From NCBI GenBank assembly GCA_045541875.1, contig JAZQJX010000067.1:1-45787 (forward strand): a DNA stretch of 45,787 nt, read 5' to 3'. Positions 24,243-30,750 of the stretch are shown here, piece by piece. The stretch is from RGIG1828 sp045541875 (GTDB lineage Bacteria > Bacillota > Clostridia > UMGS1810). Position 1 is the first letter of the stretch. Each line of letters opens with the position of its first letter. The notes under the pieces are model-generated. The model did no database searches. It had not been told where the DNA came from and saw only the letters and a program-made list of their open reading frames with translations. Position numbers and translations under genes: made by a program.

Positions 24243-25409
24243 ATGGAATTTGAAAATTCAAAACAAGCAGCAGAGCGTTTGGGTGTTACTGTTCGTGCCA
24301 TACAGAAATGGGCAAAGCAAGGTAGAATTAAGGACGCATATTTTGACCATTTCTGGCATATACCGAAAAACTTTACCGAGCCGCTTAAAGCAAGTGAGGC
24401 CGTACCTACAATTAAGCGTTATCAGCTTCCGCTTTTGCGCTGCTCATTTGAGGTTGGCAAAGCAAAGGAATTTATTGAGTCCATTCCCGATCCTCATGAT
24501 AAAAATATCGCCCTTGCTGAGTATTACTATTATACAGGCCGTGCAGAAGAAGCCGCACAGCTTTTGGAACAGTATTTTGACTCTGAGGACGAATCACTTC
24601 GCTATTCTGCCAATGTTATGTGTACCTTTGCAAATATATTCAGGGGTCATATTCACCTTGCAAACTTCTTTTCCGAGCGTGTAACAAAGGAGCTTGAAGA
24701 AGGGCTTAAAAACGAGAATGCACCCAAGGAGCTTCACGCCATTGGCGTGCTTACGGCATATATCGGAAAATATCTTTTGAATGTACCCGTTCCAGATGTG
24801 CCGGCACTTGAGGAATACCTGCATTTTCTACCAAACGGAATACGGCTTTACGGAGCCTATATATTAGCATATAAAGCATATAAGGAAAAGAATTTTGAAA
24901 GGGCTATTGGTATCTGCGACACTGCACTTGCCTTTTGCAATAATTTTTATCCTGTAGCAGCTATATATGTTTTGATTGTTGCCGCAGCCTCCTTTATGGG
25001 ACTTAAAAAGCCGGAGATTGCCAAGCAGCATTTTATGATTGCGTGGGAAACTGCAAGAGCCGATGGATTTATAAAACTGTTCGGTATTCATCATAATCTT
25101 CTCAGCGGTCTTACCGAGCAGTGCTTAAAGGCGGATTACCCCGATGAATACAAACAGATTATGAGAATTGTAAAAGAGTTTAATGACGGTTGGTATCGCC
25201 TTCATAAGCCGGAGGAACACGATTATTTTTATACGCTTTCTCCTCTGGAAATCAGTATTGCGCTCCTGTATAACCGTGATTGGGGTACGAAGGAAATCGC
25301 CGTGCATCTTAACCTTTCGGAAGGCACGGTAAAAAATAATATTAAGCACATCTACCAAAAACTTTGCATAAGTAAAAAAATAGAGCTTCAAAACTTTCTC
25401 AAAAGATAA
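24243..25409 (+). CDS. Regulator with N-terminal MerR/excisionase-like and C-terminal LuxR-type HTH
   Basis: A 388-residue protein. Residues 1-45 (SKQAAERLGVTVRAIQKWAK, then DHFWHIPK) resemble a MerR or helix-turn-helix-17 domain. Residues 70-310 are helical repeats with TPR character (ALAEYYYYTGRAEEAAQLLE, AYKEKNFERAIGICDTALAF). Residues 330-388 form a LuxR-type HTH (LSPLEISIALLYNRDWGTKE, then LNLSEGTVKNNIKHIYQKL). This resembles MalT-type signal-sensing regulators without the large ATPase. Start 24243 follows GAGGTG by six bases; an upstream in-frame TTG overlaps the promoter. It is the first island gene, has its own promoter and terminator, and probably regulates the following operon. Confidence 0.85.
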   Translation: MEFENSKQAAERLGVTVRAIQKWAKQGRIKDAYFDHFWHIPKNFTEPLKASEAVPTIKRYQLPLLRCSFEVGKAKEFIESIPDPHDKNIALAEYYYYTGRAEEAAQLLEQYFDSEDESLRYSANVMCTFANIFRGHIHLANFFSERVTKELEEGLKNENAPKELHAIGVLTAYIGKYLLNVPVPDVPALEEYLHFLPNGIRLYGAYILAYKAYKEKNFERAIGICDTALAFCNNFYPVAAIYVLIVAAASFMGLKKPEIAKQHFMIAWETARADGFIKLFGIHHNLLSGLTEQCLKADYPDEYKQIMRIVKEFNDGWYRLHKPEEHDYFYTLSPLEISIALLYNRDWGTKEIAVHLNLSEGTVKNNIKHIYQKLCISKKIELQNFLKR

Positions 25410-25423
25410 TAAAAAATATTTTG

Positions 25424-25457
25424 CACTCTGTTCGCTTGCGAACAGAGTGTTTTTTTC
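25424..25457 (+). terminator. Intrinsic terminator after the regulator
   Basis: CACTCTGTTCGC and GCGAACAGAGTG form a perfect 12-bp stem with a two-base gap (TT), followed by seven or more T residues. Confidence 0.93.
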
Positions 25458-25570
25458 TTTAGAAGAGGCTTGTTTACAGGCTTTTTGGGTTTTGAAGCAT
25501 CGAAAAAAGAGATTATTTGTCAAAAATTTCCTCAAAAATTATACTTTTTTACCACTGAAACGGGACTATT

Positions 25571-25600
25571 TTGATACGAAATTTGCAGATATAATATAAT
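25571..25600 (+). promoter_or_regulatory. Promoter of the zinc-ribbon operon
   Basis: TTGATA (25571-25576), an 18-bp spacer and TATAAT (25595-25600), 28 bp before the first start codon. The AT-rich stretch 25458-25570 may hold an activator site, but I see no clear dyad. Confidence 0.7.
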
Positions 25601-25628
25601 TAACATAAAGGAAAAGAGGTGCTAGCGT

Positions 25629-25910
25629 ATGAGGGATGACATAAAAAAGGTTTACACTCTTGACGGTGATTCATTGGAGATAACCTTTAGATATGACGAG
25701 CTGAGCGGGAAACATCTTGGCGAATATCCCGATTTTACCGAGTGTCCGAGAATAACTCCCGGTGGAAGATTTTGGGTAGATGTAATCACAGAAGACTGTC
25801 CATACGCTGACGGTGAAGACAAAACCTGCGGAACTTGCAGTTTTATGTTAAAGCAGAACGATGCGGACATCATCGGAATTTGTATGAATGATAATCTAAA
25901 AGAAGATTAA
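25629..25910 (+). CDS. Small cysteine-rich protein of unknown function, 93 aa
   Basis: A 93-residue cytoplasmic-type protein with no signal peptide or membrane segment. Five cysteines cluster in the C-terminal half (ECPR, EDCPYADGEDKTCGTC, GICMN), a pattern that could hold a metal ion or cluster. I do not recognise a family. AGAGGTG precedes the ATG. It is the first gene of a seven-gene operon with gaps of 1-21 bases, and its cysteine content fits the metal-ribbon theme of the genes after it. Confidence 0.8.
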   Translation: MRDDIKKVYTLDGDSLEITFRYDELSGKHLGEYPDFTECPRITPGGRFWVDVITEDCPYADGEDKTCGTCSFMLKQNDADIIGICMNDNLKED

Positions 25911-25924
25911 AGGAGGCGTAGTTT

Positions 25925-26785
25925 ATGAGTTTTTATGATTTGGAAAGAGCAATCAGGCGAGGTGTAAGTCAGGGCATCGGCAGAGCCGTAGGCAACGCCA
26001 TCGGCAAAGCAATAGAACCCACAGCGACGGAACTTGCAAACAAAGCGGCAGGACAAATTGACAATGCCGCAGGTAACATACAAAACAGCGGTGAAACACA
26101 GGGCAGCGGAATTCAAGGCGCATTTGCAAACCTTGAGCGAAGTGTTACAAACTACGCAACCGAGATGAGCAAAAATATGAAGGTTTGCCCGAACTGCGAA
26201 AAGCCAACCTCGGCGGATAAAAAGTTCTGTCCCGAATGTGGAACTGCATTGTCTGAGCAGACAGTAGCTGAGGGCGCAGTTTGCACCCAGTGCGGTAAGC
26301 AGAACGCAATCGGCACAAAATTCTGTCAGGACTGTGGAGCAAAGCTCCCGGCGGCAATTCAGGAAGAACAAGCGGCGGCAGAAAAGAGTGCAAAGGTGCT
26401 TACCGAGTGGGACGAAAAGCTGCCCCAATATCCTAAATGGAGCTGCGGTGGAAGTAATTACTATATAGAAGATTACGGCGATTATATAACATTCTCGGCA
26501 GACTTTAAGGGAAACCATCTTGGGGCAGCAAATGCAGTTGAGCAGTACAGACAAATCTTGCTGCAAAACGGATTCTCGCAGGTAGGTCAGTACCCAAGCA
26601 TCGCACATTTATATAAGAAAATCGGCGAAACCTGCTACCATGTAGATACAGAGCATTGCTTTGAGGGCGATCCCGATTGCCCGAGCATCGGCTTTAATAT
26701 ATCGGAGCCGTCAGGCGGTTTTGATTATGTAAAACCCGAACCCAAGCAAGGCTTTGGCGGACTAAAAGATTTATTCGGATTTTAA
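25925..26785 (+). CDS. Double zinc-ribbon protein
   Basis: A 286-residue protein with three parts. Residues 1-70 are helical and rich in Gly/Ala (RGVSQGIGRAVGNAIGKAIE). Two zinc ribbons follow, CPNCEKPTSADKKFCPEC near residue 84 and CTQCGKQNAIGTKFCQDC near 120. A C-terminal domain of about 130 residues (QYPKWSCGGSNYYIEDYGDY, YRQILLQNGFSQVGQYPS) is unrecognised. No membrane helix is clear. The paired ribbons suggest protein or nucleic-acid binding, or recruitment to the ribbon-bearing membrane proteins encoded next door. A strong AAGGAGG precedes the start. Confidence 0.85.
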   Translation: MSFYDLERAIRRGVSQGIGRAVGNAIGKAIEPTATELANKAAGQIDNAAGNIQNSGETQGSGIQGAFANLERSVTNYATEMSKNMKVCPNCEKPTSADKKFCPECGTALSEQTVAEGAVCTQCGKQNAIGTKFCQDCGAKLPAAIQEEQAAAEKSAKVLTEWDEKLPQYPKWSCGGSNYYIEDYGDYITFSADFKGNHLGAANAVEQYRQILLQNGFSQVGQYPSIAHLYKKIGETCYHVDTEHCFEGDPDCPSIGFNISEPSGGFDYVKPEPKQGFGGLKDLFGF

Positions 26786-26800
26786 GGAGGCGAAAATATT

Positions 26801-27883
26801 ATGAAATCAGGTGAATTGTTCAGAAAAACAATGCCTTTTATGGTGGCAAAATTATTACTCGGCGGAGCTACCGTTTTAATCTCGGTTGTGCTTCTCGCAA
26901 TCTTAATGGGACTTGGCTGGCTGTTCGGTGATGGCGGAATGGCAATCTGTATTATTATATGGATAGGCTTAACCGGAATGGTACGCTTTGCGATTATGCA
27001 CTACTTCGGCTACCTTGTAAAAGCAGGGCACGTTGCGGTACTTGCCGAAGCAGTAACCACAGGAAAGGTTCCCGATAATCAGGTAAACTACGGCAAAGAA
27101 AAGGTAAAAGAACGCTTTGCCACAGCAAATGTATATTTTGCAGTAGATAAATTGGTTACGGGTGCAGTAAAGCAGATTCAAAACGGCATACAAAGATTAG
27201 GCAATGCAATGGACTTTATTCCCGGTATGGGAGCAATCACAAGTGCGGCAAAGTTCTTTGTTGACCTTTCTCTCGGTTATATTGACGAGTGCTGTTTGGG
27301 ATATACATTCTACAAAAAAGAACAGGGCGCATATCAGTCAGCTTGTGACGGCGTTGTAATCTACGCACAGAACATAAAAGAGCTTCTTAAAAATGCGGCA
27401 AAGACAATGCTGAAAGTTATCTTATTCAGTGTTGTAGTTGTTTTGGTAGTATTCGTGCCTATTGGCTTACTTTTCAAAATCCTTAACTGGAGTGCGCTGC
27501 TTGCTTTCCTGCTTGCTCTCTTTATCGCATGGGTAGTTAAGTTTGCATTCCTCGATAGTTACATACTCTGTCAAACAATGGCAAGCTATATGGCAGTAGC
27601 ACCGAATACTCAGATTACTTTCGACCTTTATGGAAAGCTCTCCGGTATTTCAAGTAGCTTTAAGAAGCTCTATAACGAAGGCGAAAAAGAAGGTCCAAGA
27701 CCAAACGCACAGCAAGCACAATACGCATACGCAGGCGGAAATCCTAACCCACAGCCTCAGCAAAATCAGGCAAATCCGCAGCCTCAGCCGGATGCAGGTG
27801 CAAAACCCGTTTTCTGCGGACAGTGCGGAGCTAAAAATGCACAAGGCGCAGGTTTCTGCGGCGAATGTGGCGCAAAATTGTAA
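26801..27883 (+). CDS. Polytopic membrane protein with C-terminal zinc ribbon
   Basis: A 360-residue protein with four strong membrane segments (about residues 12-40, 46-75, 200-226 and 228-255). The middle region holds amphipathic helices and a conserved-looking YGKEKVKERF segment. A Gln/Pro/Asn-rich linker (about 300-335) leads to a terminal zinc ribbon CGQCGAKNAQGAGFCGEC. This layout resembles widespread uncharacterised zinc-ribbon membrane proteins of Clostridia. AAGGAGG precedes the ATG. Its role is unknown; the operon context suggests a membrane complex with the other ribbon proteins. Confidence 0.85.
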   Translation: MKSGELFRKTMPFMVAKLLLGGATVLISVVLLAILMGLGWLFGDGGMAICIIIWIGLTGMVRFAIMHYFGYLVKAGHVAVLAEAVTTGKVPDNQVNYGKEKVKERFATANVYFAVDKLVTGAVKQIQNGIQRLGNAMDFIPGMGAITSAAKFFVDLSLGYIDECCLGYTFYKKEQGAYQSACDGVVIYAQNIKELLKNAAKTMLKVILFSVVVVLVVFVPIGLLFKILNWSALLAFLLALFIAWVVKFAFLDSYILCQTMASYMAVAPNTQITFDLYGKLSGISSSFKKLYNEGEKEGPRPNAQQAQYAYAGGNPNPQPQQNQANPQPQPDAGAKPVFCGQCGAKNAQGAGFCGECGAKL

Positions 27884-27904
27884 AATTTAAGGAGGGAATT
27901 AAAT

Positions 27905-28327
27905 ATGAAGAAATTGTTATCAGTTATGTTGGTGCTTACGCTTGTTTTTGCACTCGCTGCTTGTGGCGGACATCCAAACGAAAAAGGAATTGTAGGTGTG
28001 TGGCACGTTGTGGATGAAGAAACCGAAACAGATTACGGACTCGGCATCGAGTTCACAAAGGACGGCAAGGTACGATATGGACTCGCCGAGGATGTTTTTA
28101 CAGCCCTCGCTGACGGTGATGAAAAAGCAGCAAATGATGCACTTAAAGCAATGGACTTCATTGCAAGTATGGAATATAAAGTGAGGAGCGACACCGAAAT
28201 GGAAATCACTGTTAAGGCTCTGTTGGGGCTTGGCGGTAAAGAATCAGAAACCATTACATACGCACTTGACGGCGATAACCTGACCTTTGACGATGTGAAA
28301 TTTACAAGAGCTAAGGAGGAAAAGTAA
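27905..28327 (+). CDS. Small lipoprotein, lipocalin-like fold possible
   Basis: A 140-residue lipoprotein with lipobox ALAAC (Cys20). The mature part begins GIVGVWHVVDEETETDYG and continues with alternating short strands (IEFTKDGKVRYGL, YKVRSDTEMEITV, ITYALDGDNLTFDDVKF). This pattern is common in small lipocalin-like lipoproteins of Firmicutes. It would sit on the outer face of the membrane. The stop codon is one base before the next start, so the two lipoproteins are tightly coupled. Confidence 0.82.
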   Translation: MKKLLSVMLVLTLVFALAACGGHPNEKGIVGVWHVVDEETETDYGLGIEFTKDGKVRYGLAEDVFTALADGDEKAANDALKAMDFIASMEYKVRSDTEMEITVKALLGLGGKESETITYALDGDNLTFDDVKFTRAKEEK

Positions 28328-28328
28328 G

Positions 28329-28991
28329 ATGAAAAAGTTATTTGCCATACTTCTAACGCTGATAATGGTTTTCTCACTTGCTGCCTGTGGCGGCGGTGGA
28401 GAAACACCGACAGGGGGTGAGGAAGTGAACAATCAGGTTGAAAACCAAGAAGAACAGCAGCAGGAGGAAACACATGCGGCAAGCACAAAAACCCTTGCTT
28501 ACTTTCAAAAATTCCTCTCCGGCGGCGAATACACAATGGAAATGAAAACCTCCGCCGAGGGCATGGAAATGACAATGAAAAGTGCCTACAAGGGCGATAT
28601 GATTTATTCCGAAAGTGAATATGCCGGACAAAAAAGCATTATGGTAATGAGAGACGGATATCAATACATCATCGACCACAACTCAAAAACTGTTATGAAA
28701 ATGCAGGTTGTTGATAACGGCGCCGTAATAGATATGTTCGCAGACGAAGCAGCAAACTATGAAACAGCGGTAGCTTCAGGAACAACAGAATATAACGGCA
28801 AATCATACGACTACGAAGAATTTACTGTTGAGGGTGAAACCGTGCAATACCTTTTTGACGGAAACGATCTTAAAATTATGAAGGCAAATGTAATGGGTAC
28901 AGAGAGCGTTGTTGAAATCATCTCACTTGAAAAAGGCGCAGATAGCAATCTCTTTGAAATCCCCGAAGATTATCAGATGATTTCATATTAA
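28329..28991 (+). CDS. Lipoprotein with LolA/DUF-like beta-rich body
   Basis: A 220-residue lipoprotein with lipobox SLAAC (Cys20) and a Gln/Glu-rich linker after it. The body is a series of short strands (YTMEMKTSAEGMEMTMKSAY, YKGDMIYSESEYAGQKSIMV, YDYEEFTVEGETVQYLFDG) that recalls LolA/LppX-type half-barrels binding lipids, though this is only a fold impression. AAGGAGG lies within the end of the previous gene. Both lipoproteins are exported parts of the island operon, while the ribbon proteins face the cytoplasm or membrane. Confidence 0.82.
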   Translation: MKKLFAILLTLIMVFSLAACGGGGETPTGGEEVNNQVENQEEQQQEETHAASTKTLAYFQKFLSGGEYTMEMKTSAEGMEMTMKSAYKGDMIYSESEYAGQKSIMVMRDGYQYIIDHNSKTVMKMQVVDNGAVIDMFADEAANYETAVASGTTEYNGKSYDYEEFTVEGETVQYLFDGNDLKIMKANVMGTESVVEIISLEKGADSNLFEIPEDYQMISY

Positions 28992-29005
28992 AGGAGGAGT
29001 GAAAT

Positions 29006-29503
29006 ATGGCAAAGTTTTGTACCGGATGCGGAAAAGAGCTTGCTGACGGTCTGATGTTCTGCACAGAGTGCGGAACTAAAGTGCCGGAAAGTGCACCTGC
29101 CGAGGCTTCTGCTGTTAAGGAAGAAATACCTGTTCAGGCAGAGGTGATTAAAGAGCCGGTAACTGTTCAGGCAGAGCCGCCTAAGCAGTACATACCGCCA
29201 CAGAATACACAGACTCAGCAACTCTCACAACAACCGCCGATGCAAGCCTCGCAACCTGCGGAAAATCATTCGGCAAGTACAGCTCACTTTTTCTGGATGA
29301 TGCTTGTATATTCGCTACCGCTCATCGGTTGGCTTATATGTATCATCATGGCGTTTGCTCCGAGGAATGAAAGCAAAAAGCATTTTGCAAGAGCAATACT
29401 CATTTGGGGCATTGTTGGAATTGTTATCTCAATTATAGGTTTAATTATAATGTCGCTTCTCGGCGGCGGAATTGCCGAGATATTATCAGAAATTCATTAT
29501 TAA
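29006..29503 (+). CDS. Zinc-ribbon membrane protein
   Basis: A 165-residue protein with an N-terminal zinc ribbon (CTGCGKELADGLMFCTEC, residues 5-22), a Pro/Gln/Glu-rich linker to about residue 95, then two membrane helices (about 97-118 and 130-155) separated by the charged loop APRNESKKHFARA. The ribbon should be cytoplasmic. AAGGAGGAG precedes the ATG. Function is unknown; architecture resembles the next gene. Confidence 0.83.
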   Translation: MAKFCTGCGKELADGLMFCTECGTKVPESAPAEASAVKEEIPVQAEVIKEPVTVQAEPPKQYIPPQNTQTQQLSQQPPMQASQPAENHSASTAHFFWMMLVYSLPLIGWLICIIMAFAPRNESKKHFARAILIWGIVGIVISIIGLIIMSLLGGGIAEILSEIHY

Positions 29504-29516
29504 GGAGGAATAGGTT

Positions 29517-30032
29517 ATGACATATTGCGGTAAATGCGGTAAACAAATGGACGAAGGTTTGAAGTTCTGCCCGAATTGCGGAGCTTCCACAGAAATCCCA
29601 CAGGCAGAACCTGCAGCGCAGGCACAGCCACAAAATGATTTTTCACAAAAGATTCAGAATTTCAATAACACAGCCGACACAACGGCGGAATTTGATGCAC
29701 AGGACATCAATTCCAATAAAGCAATGGCAATTCTTGCATACTTCGGACCGCTTGTACTTATCCCAATTTTTGCGGCGAAAGGTTCAAAGTTTGCACGCTA
29801 CCACTCAAATCAGGGCTTGGTGCTTCTCATTGCGGCGATTGCTTACGGAATTGTATATAACATTTTAAGTGCAATTATCCTTGCAATTTCCTGGAGATTG
29901 TATTTCGTAGTAAGCATTATCGGTCTTGTAAGTATTGTAATCACAGTCCTTGCAATCATCGGTATTATCAATGCGGCAACAGGAAAAGCAAAAGAACTTC
30001 CGCTTATTGGCAAGTTTAAGATTTTGAAGTAA
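29517..30032 (+). CDS. Zinc ribbon plus Tic20/DUF4870-like membrane protein
   Basis: A 171-residue protein with an N-terminal ribbon (CGKCGKQMDEGLKFCPNC) and, after a short linker, a domain resembling the DUF4870/Tic20-like family: KAMAILAYFGPLVLIPIFAA, the loop KFARYHSNQGLVLLI, then two further hydrophobic segments and the ending KELPLIGKFKILK. Such proteins are common in bacteria but not characterised. It is the last gene of the operon and is followed by a strong terminator. Confidence 0.88.
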   Translation: MTYCGKCGKQMDEGLKFCPNCGASTEIPQAEPAAQAQPQNDFSQKIQNFNNTADTTAEFDAQDINSNKAMAILAYFGPLVLIPIFAAKGSKFARYHSNQGLVLLIAAIAYGIVYNILSAIILAISWRLYFVVSIIGLVSIVITVLAIIGIINAATGKAKELPLIGKFKILK

Positions 30033-30066
30033 GTTATTGAAATCTAATAAATTTGTATTTCTTTTA

Positions 30067-30105
30067 GATACCACCTCTCCTTCGGGAGTAGGGTGGTATC
30101 TTTTT
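30067..30105 (+). terminator. Terminator of the zinc-ribbon operon
   Basis: GATACCACC (30067-30075) pairs with GGTGGTATC (30092-30100), with an inner CC-TTCG-GG tip, followed by five T residues. Confidence 0.93.
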
Positions 30106-30113
30106 CATTGCAT

Positions 30114-30153
30114 AAAAAATCACACTATTGTCTATGAAAAACAATAGTGTGAT
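30114..30153 (-). terminator. Leftward terminator facing the displaced ychF promoter
   Basis: A perfect 13-bp inverted repeat (ATCACACTATTGT, 30119-30131, with its complement at 30141-30153) and, on the minus strand, a T-run after it (30114-30119). The only leftward promoter to its right is the displaced ychF promoter, so it probably ends those transcripts before they invade the operon. Confidence 0.8.
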
Positions 30154-30192
30154 ATGTTGTGTCAAACTCTTTTAATAGTCTTATATACGCCC

Positions 30193-30212
30193 TGACACCA
30201 TTTTTGACACCA
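30193..30212. repeat. Third TGACACCA pair near the island's right end
   Basis: TGACACCA at 30193 and 30205. The same octamer pair occurs in both copies of the ychF upstream region. It may be a recombinase arm-binding site. The rest of 30154-30320 is AT-rich with no gene recognised. Confidence 0.55.
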
Positions 30213-30319
30213 ATTTTTTATGAAATATATAGTGTTATACGGGAATATATAGAATTCTGCTCTTGTGATATTTCCTTGTATATAGCCATTCAGAGAGTTT
30301 TATAAGGATATATTTAAGT

Positions 30320-30358
30320 TTATGAAACAGGTACATGAATTACTATACCTAATTTCAT
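30320..30358 (-). pseudogene. ychF: Displaced 5' stub of ychF
   Basis: A start codon after AAGGAG encodes M-K-L-G-I-V as in intact ychF, then the frame leaves homology and stops after 12 codons. The break falls at the same codons where the left island end joins the intact gene. I read this as the original chromosomal start of ychF, cut off by the insertion. Confidence 0.8.
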
Positions 30359-30520
30359 TTGTTTTACATCTCCTTATATTTCAAGACTTCTCAAATTAGC
30401 CTGACACCAATTTGACACCATTTGATTTTATTTTTCTCAAATTTTTACAATAATATATTATATCATAACAATATATAATAGTCAAATATTCTGAATATTT
30501 TTGTATCAAATTTGTTTTAA
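30341..30520. repeat. Right copy of the duplicated ychF 5' region (attR-like)
   Basis: It matches 23944-24137 in order: codons 1-6 (core TACTATACC at 30341-30349), ribosome site, TGACACCA pair (30402 and 30413), promoter, and an ATTCTG.ATATTTTTGT block. The divergence between copies suggests different origins rather than recent duplication. Confidence 0.8.
30457..30485 (-). promoter_or_regulatory. Displaced ychF promoter
   Basis: On the minus strand, TTGACT (30480-30485), a 17-bp spacer and TATAAT (30457-30462). It now drives only the 12-codon stub. Confidence 0.72.
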
Positions 30521-30524
30521 GCGC

Positions 30525-30568
30525 TTGATTTTCCTGGAATTTTGTGTTACAACCCGGTTGCAACCGGG
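30525..30568 (+). promoter_or_regulatory. Promoter with palindromic operator for the TetR fragment
   Basis: TTGATT (30525-30530), 17 bp, TACAAC (30548-30553), then CCCGGTTGCAACCGGG (30553-30568), a perfect 16-bp palindrome over the expected start of transcription. This is the usual layout of TetR-family self-repression. Confidence 0.7.
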
Positions 30569-30593
30569 AAACAAAACGAGGTGATACATAAAA

Positions 30594-30736
30594 TGATAAA
30601 CAGTATTGTTGAGAGAAATCGCTTTTCTTATCCTATAACAAAAACGGAGAAAAGAATATTACAGACGGCAATTCGCTTGTTCCCCAAAAATTCAGGGCTG
30701 CCTCACTTGTTTAGTGAGACAGCCCCTTACAGATGA
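30594..30736 (+). pseudogene. Truncated TetR-family regulator, N-terminal fragment
   Basis: GAGGTG precedes an ATG opening a 47-residue frame whose TKTEKRILQTAIRLF segment matches the first helix of TetR-family DNA-binding domains. After KNSG the sequence runs into the terminator hairpin of the convergent gene and stops, so the recognition helix and ligand domain are missing. Its promoter and operator survive upstream. Probably the remnant of a former regulator cut away by rearrangement. Confidence 0.6.
30686..30725 (-). terminator. Terminator of the cytoplasmic heparinase-like gene
   Basis: On the minus strand, GGGCTG.CTCAC pairs with GTGAG.CAGCCC around a 7-nt loop and is followed within a few bases by five T residues. 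It overlaps the TetR fragment. Confidence 0.75.
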
Positions 30737-30750
30737 ATCTATGTCTGCTT

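Larger units (their letters stand above)
23944..30349. mobile_element. Putative 6.4-kb genomic island inserted in ychF codons 4-6
   Basis: Both ends share TACTATACC, the complement of ychF codons 4-6. To the left, ychF is intact with a promoter supplied from inside the island. To the right, a second ychF start reads M-K-L-G-I-V, then diverges and stops after 12 codons, preceded by its own ribosome site and promoter. This fits site-specific insertion with replacement of the target's 5' end. Paired TGACACCA repeats near both ends could be recombinase arm sites. The cargo looks richer in GC than its flanks. No integrase gene is present, so the element would be non-autonomous or decayed. Confidence 0.65.

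Noticed and set aside
30542..30736. A 64-residue protein starting from the TTG at 30542
   Set aside because: It would place the promoter's -10 box and the operator inside the coding region; the ATG at 30594 has a ribosome site.
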